A DNA stretch of 64,000 bases from positions 1,142,107 through 1,206,106 of the forward strand of contig JANVCC010000174.1 of assembly GCA_025345505.1 (NCBI GenBank), read 5' to 3'. The notes under the pieces are model-generated. The model was not told where the DNA came from. It worked only from the letters and a program-made list of their open reading frames with translations, and did not search any database. Position 1 is the stretch's first letter. The number at the start of each line of letters is the position of its first letter. Source of the stretch: Todiramphus chloris collaris (Eukaryota; Chordata; Aves; Coraciiformes; Alcedinidae). The position numbers and the translations under genes are program-made. Positions 24,941 to 35,764 of this stretch are shown here, one piece after another.

Positions 24941-25150
24941 CCCGGGCCCGCCTGGCACCCCGGGGAGCGGAGCGGGCGCGGGGTCAGCCCCGGTACCCGC
25001 GGGTGCCAAGGGAGCCTCTTGGGAACAAGTGCGAGCTCTGGGAAGCCGCTGGTATCCGTGGAGCGCCCCGACAGATGGCCCCGGCAGCTCCGTATGGATC
25101 CCCGGGCGGGGTGGAGGGGCAGATGGCCCGTCCCCAGCGAGCCAGGAGCG

Positions 25151-27649
25151 CTGCTGCCAGGGCAGTGGGGAGTGCTTGGGCCAGCGGAGTGGCACAGTGC
25201 CACGGGCAAGCGAGGGGAATCTTTGACCATCTTTGTCCTCTCCGCATTCATTCCCGTTTTCTGGCTGCGCGTCCAAGTCTGAACTCCACCTCCTCCCCGG
25301 ACCTTTGCTTTCCTTTTGGTTTCTTGTGCTAGCCCCACTCTGGTTTCTCTCCTTTTTATCTGCTGCTTCTACCCCTTTTTTCATTATTTGATGCTCGTGC
25401 CTTTAGAATGCTTTTGGCTGCCATTAGCATCCCCTTCATGTTTATACCTCCCTGGAATGCGCTGAGTGGGAGAGGGAGTGAAGACCAAGGCTGTTCCCGC
25501 TGGTTGTTCTAGAACAGAGTGGGGGTTACGCTAGGCCTGCGGAAAGAGCTGTGGATCACCTTGGATAAACATCTTGGATTCCAAAAGTGACGCTAGAGAT
25601 TCACCGCTACTCAGCAGCTTGGCTTTTTGAACATGAACTGGGGCACCAGTGTGATATGGGAACGGGAGACGGGACCTTCAGCGCTCCCATCCCGAGGGCT
25701 GCTCGGGCTGACGCGTGAACTGCAGTAGTAGTGAGCACGTGCATCCAAGCACATAAACGCTTTAGCTCTAAGGAGCGCTCGGTGCGTTAACAAGTACTTA
25801 TGTGCACTAGGAATTCTATTTATATATCGGGAACACTTGAGGATGGCTACTCGTCTCCTAGCTTCCCATGATCAGGTATACATGAATGAATCAAATACTA
25901 TATATAATTTAGTTGAATACCTGTTGTGTGCCACAGTCAGCTGTGAAATACTGAGGTTTTTTGATGGCAAGCACCCGGAGGGTTATGGCTAAGCCAAGGA
26001 CGTGTTCTGGCATGGTTGCTTTGCTGATGACTTCTTTCTTTTCTAGTTACCTGCGTGGACTGGATGCATTTCCAGATGCCAGATTATTATGTCTAAATTT
26101 CTTTTATGAAGGAAGATCCCTTTTCTGTTTCCTGCTGAAAGTGACCCAAGCTCAGCACCTCCAGTTTCATTTAGTGATGTCACATGTCACAAGACACTGT
26201 CCTCAGGAACCTGGAGTTACATTTTTTATGTGCCCAGCATCTGGAGACTACAGTTAAAGCCCCCAGTGTTACCTGCTGCTGTTTTCTTGTTGATTTGTCT
26301 GAATTAAATTGGGTAATCAGAAGAAACATGGCCAGATACACACACTGAAGTGTGACCTGTGGTCCCTTGGTCTTTCATTTGCAGTCCAGTATTTTTTTTA
26401 GTATTTAAAGATAAAGAACAGTTGAGTTCCCTCTCCCGTGATAAGGCCTTTTGACTTGTACGTGAGCTACAGCTCTCTTTGTTATTGTAATTTCTGGATT
26501 AGGGAAGTAGCTTGATTCTCTTTCAGAGCCTGCTTATGACAGCCAAAAATCTGGAGTGAGGAAATCTGTTTGCAAAGGGGAGAAACCCTTGAATGTCTGT
26601 AGAAGCCGGCTCTGCATTTGCCCTGAAAGCTTCTATTTTCCAAAAAAGGAAAGGGCAAAAAAGCCTTGAACACTGATTCTTTGAAAGCTGTGAAACTTAG
26701 AACAGGTGTGAGCAGAGGCAGCTGCCGGGGTGCTGTGTGCAGATATTCCTGCTAATGCCTCCTTAGAACTTAATCTCTGAAACCATCTGCTTATGGTGAG
26801 CACATGTCCCGGGGGAGGGGGGCCAGGAGCAAATCCAGCAGCCCCACAACTTCTTCCATTGTAGCCTGAGCAAGAATTCTGAACAGCAGAATAAGCTTGA
26901 GTTGTGTGTCCAGAAGCCTTATTCTCTGCTTTTAGGAAGCAGGAAAATGCTGGTGTCAATTCCCAACTTCGGGGTGATTACTGTTGAGCCTCAGAGATCA
27001 AGACGTGACTCATGACCATCTGAACTAAGACAACAAACAGGACGGGTTTTGGAGCTGCCATCAGCAGAACCCTCTGTCCCTACAGCTACGCGGGATCAAT
27101 TTTTCTCACTTGGGGTCTCGGTCTGAACAAAATCAGATGAAGCCTCCAGCAGAGTGCCTGACTTGCATTGCTTTGGTTTTCCAGTCTGAAGTTAAGTCCT
27201 TTGGGTTGCCACCATTAGCGCAGCTCTCCTGATAATCTCCAGTGGAGCTTCTAATATTTATCTCTAAATAAACCCCTTCTCTTCCTCATGCCCTTCTAAC
27301 TCCTGCTATTTCTCTGCCTTTGGACTTGGGAAAGGCAGCCCCTCCTCCAGGGTCTCTGTTTGTTATTCAGCACAAGGTATCTGAGGATCATAGATGTTAC
27401 TGTGCTAAAAAGGGAATCAAACCCACTCGCTGCTGCCTGCTTTTTACCCATGTCCACTTGTTTGCTCTCAGCCACTGACCTGTTAATGCACAGCCAGTGT
27501 ATCGAGCTGGCCAAAGGAAGAAAGCAGTATTAGCCACTGGTGCCCCGTGACTGCCAGAAGCAGTGTGGTGACAGGAATGGGTCATACTTCAGCCTGTGAC
27601 TGAAGGGTCCCCAGCTTCAGAGAGACATTCAGGGACTTCCCCTGCATTT
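25151..27649. other. unassigned non-coding stretch
   Basis: Downstream flank of the CpG island followed by ordinary sequence. No exon with plausible splice sites and protein similarity was found. AT-rich alternating sequence occurs at 25805-25920. Confidence 0.45.
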
Positions 27650-27910
27650 GGTGCTGGCCATAAAAAATTGATCATCCTTTGTTACAGCTTCACTTCTGTC
27701 ACTTTCCATCCCAGAGTCTGTTTTTTACAGAAAACAAGCTACATTCATCAAAAATGACAGAACACAGACTTAATGTAATCATGTATGGGAACATGAATTG
27801 CAAATGCAGAACACAAGCACTAAAATGTATTTTCCATTACTGCCACAAAATGAAATAATCATGAACATTTTCCCCAAGAATGAGAACACATGTAGAGTAC
27901 AGTGACACCT
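27650..27910. promoter_or_regulatory. candidate conserved non-coding element
   Basis: AT-rich, repeat-free stretch with an octamer-like TTGCAAATGCAG near 27797 and several TGAATTG, AATCATGT and AATAATCATG motifs suggestive of POU and homeodomain binding. There is no open frame of note. The label rests on texture alone. Confidence 0.3.
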
Positions 27911-29279
27911 TCAAATCTGCTGCCGTGCCCTGGCCTCAGGTGCAGGTAGGCTTTGTGTCTGTCAGCAGGGCAGAGATCTGCTCCTGTCGAAGACGTGGCT
28001 ATCTTCTAATCCTCACCATGGAAACTTGTGCTGGTTATTAGCTACAGCAGCTTCTGCAGGCTCATCTGGGTGACCTTCTGGTCATCTCTGGTTGTTAAAG
28101 ATCTCATGGTACTCTTAAGCATAACTGAGCAGAGGTGCTGGGAAAATGCTGTGTTGCTGCTTAACTCGAGATTCTACTTCTAGCTACTGTTGGATCACTT
28201 GCTGATAACCTCCAGCAAGTCTTCTCACCCCTACCCTGCTTTCACACACAAACTGCAAGAATACAGATATGACTCTTTAAAAAAATTAATAACTCTGTTA
28301 AGGGATTTAGGATTGGTACAGGACCCCATGTTAATGTGAATCCCCCTTTTCGTTTCCCTTCCAGGCCCACTGGAGCACAGTTTGGCCATGCTCAGAACAT
28401 CTGCTGCACTGCACTCCAGATGTGGCTGCGTTGCACAGACAGGTAAGGTTATACCTGCCTTTAGAGCTGATTCTTTGATTTGTTTGTTACTTGCTTTAGT
28501 ATCAGAAATGCGAGTGACTGGATTGTCTTGGTCGGTCAGGGTATCAGGAAAGGCAATGGAGAAGGGTAATAGAATTGGAAATCACCAATCTGTAAACTAA
28601 ACTAAATGCAGTACTTACTCAGTTGTTTAGATTATATTAAACATATGCAAGTTCTCATCCAGCCTGTACTTGCCACAATTCTGCAAATACAAAGCCACTA
28701 ATAAGGGGTGTTGGAGCCTGCCCCGCTGAAGGATACTTGGATATGGATCATGATGATGTCTGGAAGGGAAACTACTAGTTTGATCAAAGCCTCGTACTCA
28801 GACAGCACCGAGTGCTGATGCAATGATAGAGAGAATAAGGCAGAAAGACAGTGGCTGGTTTACGTCTCAGCTAGCAGAAGCTGTTAGGAGGGACTCATTG
28901 ATCTCTGATTCAGTCACAGGCTGTGGGTTAAATGATGGGATGTATTTGAAGAGACCAGTCTAACTGCACCCAACAGGAGGTGCTGAAGAGAACAGCATGC
29001 TGTGCTGGGATGGGCTTCCCCCCCTCCCAGAGAAGGCCTGGCCCTGTCATAAAGGGAAGAGGGGATAGATTTTGCTCTAAATGAATTAAAATTATGTCTT
29101 TGTACGAGAGCAATTCAGATTATAAAAAATACATAAAACAGCTAGACTCAGCAGCTGTAGAATCCATGAGAAAATCTGGATTTAGAAGAGATTCTTAACT
29201 TTTTTTTTGTACGGTGACAGTAAAAAACATTTGGTCTTATGCATCTTTCCAGCTGTTTACATATAGTCTGTGTCCTCTC
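27911..29279. other. unassigned non-coding stretch
   Basis: No gene, RNA or mobile element is recognised. The segment is ordinary mixed-composition DNA with a short T run near 29201-29208. Confidence 0.45.
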
Positions 29280-29515
29280 TGACGAGTTGGCTTAAAGACC
29301 TTCATAAACATGTTCATATGGTCATACAAATGCAATTTCCTTATGTATATGCACATATCTCCATGTTCTTATGCCTTGGACACACTTCATGTGCATGAGC
29401 ATCATCTCAGTGAAATGAACTTCCTCTTTGAATTAATGTGCTTTTATGCATATACATCACTATGTCCCAAGGTGCATCTAGGTATCTTTTTTCATATTCC
29501 CATGTATGCATGAGG
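29280..29515. repeat. degenerate ATAC/CATG low-complexity tract
   Basis: Repeated short motifs such as CATAT, ATGCA, CATGT and TATGCATA run through about 230 bases. It looks like a decayed alternating purine-pyrimidine microsatellite. Similar tracts occur near 50040, 54810, 55970 and 57650. Confidence 0.4.
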
Positions 29516-29664
29516 TGATCAACATAGTCAAATTGAAAAACTAAGTTATTCCAAATCTGTGTTATTTCTCATTTCATTCCCGAGGGGCAAATGGACCCGT
29601 TCCCAATGAAAGGTAATCTTGGGACCTAAGTTTGGAGTTTCAGCATACAGTGTGGGTTTAACAC

Positions 29665-29790
29665 TCTGTACCATTGTAAGCTCTTCAGGGCAGTTGGTAG
29701 GTTTCCTTCCTTGTTTATGCAACAAAGACGATATCAGATTGCTTAAGACTTCAGGTGCTAGGACAGCGCAAATATTTAATAACAATGGTC
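29665..29790 (+). mobile_element. amniote SINE 3' segment, sense
   Basis: ATTGTAAGCTCTTCAGGGCA at 29673-29692 is the hallmark 'TTGTAAGCTCTTCGGGGCAGGG' segment of an abundant old amniote interspersed element. It is followed by a pyrimidine-rich part, TTTATGCAAC, then the tail with AGGTGCTA, AGGACAGCGC and an AATA-rich end near 29773-29788. The same family appears sense at 30848 and antisense at 47770. I name it only as MIR-like, since the exact subfamily needs a library search. Confidence 0.7.
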
Positions 29791-30344
29791 AGGTTTGACG
29801 GGAAGATGGATGGCTCTGCGGGTTCTTTGAGGGTCCTTCCTGCCCAGCTCATCCCAGAAGGTTTGTCACTGTTTTTTCCACCGGGTTGGAATACTTTTCC
29901 TCCAATTCCAAACACGTACCCATTTTGGCGTGGCTCAAAACCTAACACACGAGGACGTTGCGTACTCTTCTCTAGGAGCTTTCAGAACTGACACAAGCAC
30001 TTGTGTAGAACGTCACGGCACGACCACCAGTAACCACATCTATACAGCATCTGCCTGGCACTGGAAAGATGTGGCGCGTACATAAAGCTGGGTAAATGTC
30101 TAGAGATTTCATGTGTGTGTATCTTTAGCCAGGAGTATTTGTACGTATGCTTGTAGCAGCAGGGACTCAAGTAAGCCCAGTGCAGATAAGATGTACACAC
30201 CTTCCAGAAGAGGGCATCTGTCTCCTGATGCAGACAGCCTTTCATAACCCACGGCCCCCAGCTTCTCGCACCTGGGCACTCACATCTGCCTTGCCAGTTG
30301 GAGGTGAACAGTGCCAGCACAGAGTGAAATATTAAGGCAGCCAC
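29791..30344. other. unassigned non-coding stretch
   Basis: No gene, RNA or mobile element is recognised between the SINE tail and the AT-rich candidate element that follows. Confidence 0.4.
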
Positions 30345-30486
30345 TTGAAATTCAAAGTGTTTCTTTTAATTAATGGGTGGATGCCACAAGTTGATCCAAT
30401 CCAGCTCTTAAATTAATCTTAATTACATGGATTTTGTAACTTTGGCATTAGCCAGCCACACAAAATATGTATTTCATAATCCTAGA
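30345..30486. promoter_or_regulatory. candidate homeodomain-rich regulatory element
   Basis: A 140-base AT-rich stretch packed with TAAT cores: TTAATTAAT at 30366-30374, AAATTAATC near 30410 and TTAATTAC at 30419-30426. It is flanked by non-AT-rich DNA. The clustering suits a homeobox-responsive enhancer but remains an inference. Confidence 0.35.
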
Positions 30487-30847
30487 AACGGGTGAAAAAG
30501 GCTGCTGCTGAGCTGAGAAGTCAGCTGATGATGTTATCAGCCTCTGTGGCTGTGGGTGTAAGTGTCATTGGGGTGTGTCTGAGATTTTATCGGGAATACC
30601 AAATTAATTCACTCCTGCAAATATCAAAACAAGCCTTTTTGCGGGCAAGTAGGGAATAGGCAAGAGATTTCTGAGCTGCTATATTTGGAGTTTCCATACC
30701 ATCCAGAGCTGCTACATTAAAGAATAGAAGCATCAAGGAAGGGAAGTTTGTGATATCTCCTGTTTGGTAATGAGTTTTGAGTGTATACCCAAAGCTACTC
30801 AAGCCTTTAGCTGTTCACATTATACATGTTGATTTGGACTGGGGATG
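30487..30847. other. unassigned non-coding stretch
   Basis: No gene or repeat is recognised in this 360-base interval between an AT-rich candidate element and a SINE. Confidence 0.4.
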
Positions 30848-31052
30848 AAGAAACCTGCCTCTATAGCTCTGTCATTGGCTTGCTGAGTGTGACTGGCCAA
30901 GGGAAGGGAAGCTTTCTATCCCTGTGCCTCTGTTTTCCTTCTCTGCCTATTTGTTTGTTCAGAGTCCTCTGGATAGGAGCTTCCTCTTAGTAAGTGTCCA
31001 TTCAGCATTATATGGCATCTAGGTGCTATTCTGCTACAGATGATGCTAATGG
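30848..31052 (+). mobile_element. MIR-like amniote SINE, sense, nearly full length
   Basis: Starting with AGCTCTGTCATTGGCTTGCT it follows the MIR core order: a 'ctctgccactgacttgctgtgtgacc'-like part, then CCTGTGCCTCTGTTTTCC near 30920, then the pyrimidine-rich part CTTCTCTGCCTATTTGTTTG, then the 3' tail with CATCTAGGTGCTATTCTGCT near 31015. This is the most complete copy of the family in the window, and it is too diverged for recent activity. No clear target-site duplication is seen. Confidence 0.75.
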
Positions 31053-31949
31053 ATAAATTGAATTATCTCAGGAGAATTGATATTGGTACTCTCTGTTAGG
31101 GATGAGCATCCAGCATCTCTCTGAGCATCCATCATGCCAACTTTAAATAGAAAACAGAGCTGGGAATAGATGGTCAGGGATATTCATAGGAAATGCAGAC
31201 ACACAATTTGCCTAACCAGTCACTGCGTATCCTTTAAACAGGAAGCAGGGCCCTGACTATCCCCAGGGACTGGTATTCCCTTGAGATTAACATCACTGCT
31301 CCCTGGATTGCACTCCTGCTTCTGCAGATGAGACTTGAAACATGACGGATAAAACTGGGAGTAAGCACAACTGCAAGCTTTTAGTCTTGTTACTCGGATC
31401 TGAGTTGGGATGAGAGCAGAGTCTGTATATAGCCCAGAAGGACTAGCTGTGAGGTGGTAAAATGCACTTGCCAGCCTTTTCTTTGTCACTGTGGCAAACC
31501 TGGGGCGGGGAGGAAGACTAATGAGAGCAAGCAGACGATGAGTTGGTGTCTGCAAACACATTCACCCCTGGAGAACCATCGTGCTGTACACAGATGTACA
31601 TACGTGCACACTCTTTATTTGTACCTCCGTAAGCATCCTTTTATAATTCACTCTACAATATAGGCACCTGAAATCTTTGCAGAAATAATTTTTCTCTAGA
31701 ATGAGTTTGTGAAAGCTAATCTTATGTCTGACCTGTGAGGTGGCTCAGTGCCTGTCCGTGTGATGTACTTGGGTTGAGGACAGCCCCTTGGTATTGTTAC
31801 CAACTTTTTGCACTGGGCTGATCTTCAACTGCTGATAATAATTCTGTCTTTCTGCTGAACAATTTTACAGTCTAAAGCTTTTCCTGAAATTGCTTTACAG
31901 GGCAAGGTTACTTTGGATATCAATTTGAGGGGTTGTTTTCATAATACTT
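31053..31949. other. unassigned non-coding stretch
   Basis: No gene, RNA or named repeat is recognised. Open frames on both strands at 31220-31663 are under 115 codons and lack family features. Confidence 0.45.
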
Positions 31950-32060
31950 TTGGAAATGTAAGTGGGAAAATGTTAAACCTCGTGTCAATTTGCCTAATTG
32001 ATGGGAAACCTAATTGTAGCCAGGGAGGAGTGAATTTCCCTACTTCAGTCTTATGAATAA
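31950..32060. promoter_or_regulatory. candidate conserved non-coding element
   Basis: Short AT-rich, repeat-free stretch with TTGCCTAATTGATGGGAAAC and CCTAATTGTAGCC, two TAATTG homeodomain cores about 20 bases apart. This is a weak call based on texture and motif clustering. Confidence 0.25.
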
Positions 32061-32779
32061 TTTGCTCATCTGAAAAGAGAGAAAATCCAGTAAATCCTGA
32101 CATCCAATGAAATGATCCTCACAGGTTGAGATCCTCCCAAAATACAAGGGGGTGGGGGGAATAAGTGCCTGACTCCCTCAGGACAGGGACTCTTTAAATC
32201 TAAATCTGTGTATTTTATTTGTTCTGGTTGGAGCTGATGCAGTTTTCTGTGGAGTCAAAACAATTTGACTCCAAATTTGTCAGTTTTCTTGTGGTTTTTC
32301 TCCAAAGTGCTTGTTTCTCAAGTAATGACAACAGAATCTGGATTAGACAGACTGCTCCTGAAAAACTGTATCACTTCTGTGTTCTTGAGATACTAGAACA
32401 CGCTCACTTCTGCAATTTTCAATCTCCAAGGCTTGCTGGAGTCGGAGTGACTTGAATAGGAATGACACAGAACTTCCTCGGTTTTCAAATCTGAAAACCT
32501 TTAGATGTCTGAACTCATCCAGCGATGGGGAGGAAGCCAGCAGGCAAATGGAGAAACCCTTCTAGCTTTCAGTGTAGGTAGGAAACAGAATGAGTTAATG
32601 TTGGCCCAAAGGGCCACGATAAATAATGAGAGCTCTTCCAAGTATATCGGGGGAAAGAAATACGAGAGAGAAGGTAAGCCCATTAATAAATTAGGAGAGA
32701 GCTGGAATCAATGGTGATTCTAAAATGGCTGAGCTACTTAACTTTTTTTTTAATTGGTCTTTAAGAAGAAAAATATAGA
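32061..32779. other. unassigned non-coding stretch
   Basis: No gene is recognised. A G-rich run (GGGGGTGGGGGG) lies near 32147-32159 and a T run near 32743-32750 just before the CR1 fragment. Confidence 0.4.
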
Positions 32780-32990
32780 AATGGAATATGGACCATTAGG
32801 AAGTAATGAGCATCTTGGCACCCTGGCTGTTGATGTAAAGCAGATAAGGGAACACTTGAAAGAATGGATAGCAACAAATCAGCAAGTCCAGCTGATGAGC
32901 ATCCTGGGATGTTTGGCTGCTGAATTCACTGAACTGTTGGCAGGTATTTTAAAAAGTTGTGGATTAAACAGGCAGGTGCTTCATGGTAAC
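32780..32990 (+). mobile_element. CR1 LINE fragment, ORF2 region upstream of reverse transcriptase, decayed
   Basis: The nucleotide sequence follows the CR1 ORF2 segment just before the reverse transcriptase domain. In the original frame, beginning at 32873, it reads NKSASPADEHPGM, matching the family pattern 'xKSxGPDxxHPxxL', and then hits stop codons within a few residues. The downstream part (GAACTGTTGGCAGGTATTTT) matches the 'EPLAxIF' region. An open frame of 90 codons covering it (32754-33026) is in a different reading frame, so it is an artefact of decay. CR1 is the dominant sauropsid LINE. This copy has no 3' end attached and cannot move. Confidence 0.75.
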
Positions 32991-35113
32991 TCCATATCAG
33001 TAGCTCTGGAACAAAGGGCAGCCTGACAAAGCTATTGGGAGCAATCCCTGCGATTCCTACTTTCCACAGCCTGCTGTTTTCAGTTTGAACAGGTGCTAAG
33101 ACAGGGTACCTGAGTTTCAAGAAGCATAAGTTCAGAAATTGGCCAGACTGACTATCAAATTAGATAGTTCCTCTGTTTCCTGTAACTAAAATTACCACTT
33201 TTGTCTTCTCCGGGAACTTGCGCAGTATGACCAGAGCTGATCCAGTTGCCAGGGAGAACCCATCTAATAAATTTACCCAATGGTTTCTGGATTTTGCTTT
33301 AGCTTAATGGTCAAAAATGCGGTGCCCTCAGAGCAGTCTACCAGATGGATCTAGTGTAAGACTTCTGTATGACTTCAGGTTGCTCTTTTTTCCTCTGAAT
33401 GACTTCTGATGCTTCAACCAACCTCGTGTTGCTGCTGAGGGTGAACTTGGTGGTTTTTTTGTTGCTAAAGTTATTCCTTTGAGGTGGAGTACAATAGTAT
33501 AGGCTAAACAGCTCAGGACATGTTCTAGACTGTCAAAAGGACAGTCTCTCTGCTGATCCAGGATGACTAAATCCATTCTCCGAATATGGGGACAGTAAAT
33601 AGGCATACGCCACCTCTTCGTAGACACAGGTCTGTAAGCAGGAGTGCTATCTTTCCTTAAAAATCTTGGATTTCCACGTCTGCAGGCAGGATCCTGGCTC
33701 TTTCTCCTGTTTCCCTGTTAGGACTTACGGAGAAAATTGGTAAGCAGAATGCAATGAGTGGTATCACTGGATAGTGTTCCCAGTGCAAAAGGATCTCCCC
33801 TGTAAAAACGTCTGTGAAAGGGCAGTGTTTGCCAACATGGGGCAACTGGCACTGTAAATACGGTGATGGCTGGTGGAAAGTGCTGTATCAGCACTTTTCA
33901 GGATGGAAGATCTTGCTGAGCTGGTGTAGCAGATCAGAGGTGGTCTCCTCAGCCTAGAACTAGCTCAGGGAGGCTTTTTTATCAACAGAAAGAAATATGA
34001 AGCACAATATGAAGCACTTACACAGATAATTTACTTAAGGTCTTATTAACGCCTTTCTTTGAAGTTTACTGACCAAACTGTCCAGCAATACAGAGCTTCC
34101 CCAGGTGGTATTGTTTCAGGGGAATAAATTTTTGTTTCCAATGTTTTCTTAACAATGGAGGTAATTTACAGGCTTTTGCCTAAAGTTATTTTTGTGGGTT
34201 AAAAGAGTAGAGCTGGATTTTTATCCTGTAGTGAGACCTGTTCCCTTTCTACCTTTCCTCCAGTGGGACTCATTCTGATTTAGTATATGGCTTTACAGAA
34301 TTCAGAGTTAGCCCTGAAAGCCCACGCTCAGGCAAGACAGTGGAGCTGCAGTCTGGAGCTTGTTAGGAGCCCCTGGTCACTGCCCTCTGGGATCGATGGA
34401 CAGCTTGCTAACTGCATCCAGCCCTGTCGCGGGCTCTGACGTGACCGGGAGCACGCTCTGTGCGCAGTGTCCTTCAGAGCGTGGAGCTGGGAGATGTGGT
34501 GCAGAATAACTCTCCCCAGGTATTTGATGCTGTGATGTGTAGAGCCTTTTCCATTTGCAGATAACGTATGGAATACATTAGCACAGAAGCTGAGGTTCTT
34601 CGACAGTTACATTTCAATTGTCTGTCTGTCTTTCTCGTCTCCCCTCCTACACACCTTCTTTTCACCCCCTAGTGATACAGAAAGCTTAGACTTAAATGGT
34701 TTCAGTGGGTGAGAAGCAGGAGGTGGGGAAGGAACTTATATGGAAGTTACTTTAATTTACCAGTCTGTCACTCACGCTGGCCCAAAGGAACTCTAAGACC
34801 ATTATCAGTGACCCTACTAGCCACCCAGCTTCTCCCTTCCTTGAGCATAAACTTGAACTATTATACACACTCGTGGGTGACAGCTTACCTTCTTCCCTTA
34901 CCTGCATGTTAAGAGGTAAAAGAGGGAAATGTTTGTTGATGAAGATTATGGACACCGTGAATATGAAGTCTCAACCCACCCTTGCACTGTAAGAGCTCAG
35001 AGGATTTGATAGCATTGGTGAAGTCCAGGTTTAGTTTACATTTAAAACAGAGGTCCCAGAGGGAAAAATCATCCCTGTTTGTGGTCGCTGAGGAAGCAGT
35101 TCTGGGCTATCGT
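32991..35113. other. unassigned non-coding stretch
   Basis: No gene or recognisable repeat is seen. A small direct repeat of AATATGAAGCAC lies near 33994-34017. Part of the interval just after 32990 may be further eroded CR1, but I cannot align it. Confidence 0.4.
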
Positions 35114-35287
35114 CATTTATTACTGTGTCTCTTGTGGTAGTGCCCAGGGACCCAAACACAGACCCTCAAACTGTAGCAGAGGTTGAATGGGGACACTCTG
35201 TGTCTCATCTCTCCTGTAATGGAGCCCTGGTTCAAGACTAAGGCTCCTAGATCCCACGGTAATGAATGTAATTAGTTCTAATAATGG
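35114..35287. mobile_element. two SINE-like 3' tails in head-to-head inverted arrangement
   Basis: The left part (35114-35170) has TTTATTACTGTGTCTCTTGT and GGTAGTGCCCAGGGACCC, the antisense of the tail 'gggxccctaggxgctaccxxaatacaaataa'. The right part (35215-35287) has GTAATGGAGCCCTGGTTCAA, AGGCTCCTAGATCCC, ACGGTAATG and AATAATGG, the same tail in sense. They point away from each other around a centre near 35190 and so form an imperfect inverted repeat. They could be two independent insertions or one rearranged element. Confidence 0.55.
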
Positions 35288-35520
35288 GTGAGGTGATACT
35301 GTCAAATGAGAGACAGGAGGGTTCTGCTGAGTTCTTAGGGCCTTGTTCTCGTTTATGCAAAGGTTCTTTTCCACCATCTGGCAGTGTAAAGAGGTCTGAA
35401 AGATGAATTGGAAAGTTAGGAGGCTACCCTATGGGTCTCTGGCTGTAACATCCATCTCTGCTCACCTGACAGAGCTGGAGGGAATCACATACCAAGCAAA
35501 TACGGTGGACTAAAATCTCC

Positions 35521-35596
35521 GCTGGTGTAAATCAGTAGCGCTCCTTTGATTGCAATGAAGCTCTGCTGATCAAAGCCAGCTGAGGACTTGATCCAG
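35521..35596. repeat. ancient palindromic interspersed repeat
   Basis: GCTGGTGTAAATCAGTAG (35521-35538) and CTGCTGATCAAAGCCAGC (35563-35580) are imperfect inverted arms. Between them are smaller inverted halves, CGCTCCTTTGATT and AATGAAGCTCT. TGAGGACTTGATCC follows. This layout, arms with 'gtaaatcag', a centre around 'tgaagtcaatg' and a trailing 'tgaggatctggcc', is that of an old palindromic repeat common in turtle and crocodilian DNA. Its class is uncertain; a MITE-like non-autonomous element is likely. Confidence 0.6.
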
Positions 35597-35764
35597 GGAA
35601 TAAATGATTTTTGCCCTTAGCCTGTAAGTCCAAAGTCAAGTCCTTCGCACGTCGTGTTCCATTCAGTGTTAGAGAAGGTCATACCGCGCTGCCTCCTCTC
35701 CACCCGGGCTGTCCCCTCTCCTCTGGATAAACAGTATTTCCCCATTGCATTCCCAGTCCCTCAC

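Larger units (their letters stand above)
24500..25150. promoter_or_regulatory. CpG island
   Basis: GC-rich and rich in CpG, densest from about 24760 to 25010, where a single 60-base line carries around seven CpG. It includes a CCGCCGCCGCCC run, a 28-bp tandem repeat and a strong CTCF-like match. CpG islands of this type usually mark promoters or first exons. No convincing first exon is visible, since the open frames on both strands (up to 215 codons minus, 148 plus) overlap one another and are rich in Pro, Gly, Ala and Arg, as GC-rich DNA gives by chance. It may be the promoter of a non-coding RNA or of a gene lying outside the window. Confidence 0.75.

Noticed and set aside
24737-25384. 215-codon minus-strand frame in the first CpG island
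   Set aside because: Pro/Gly/Ala/Arg-rich translation typical of GC-rich DNA, overlapped by several open frames on the other strand and passing through a tandem repeat. No family features are seen.
32754-33026. 90-codon plus-strand frame
   Set aside because: It overlaps the CR1 ORF2 remnant in the wrong reading frame, so it is not a host gene.
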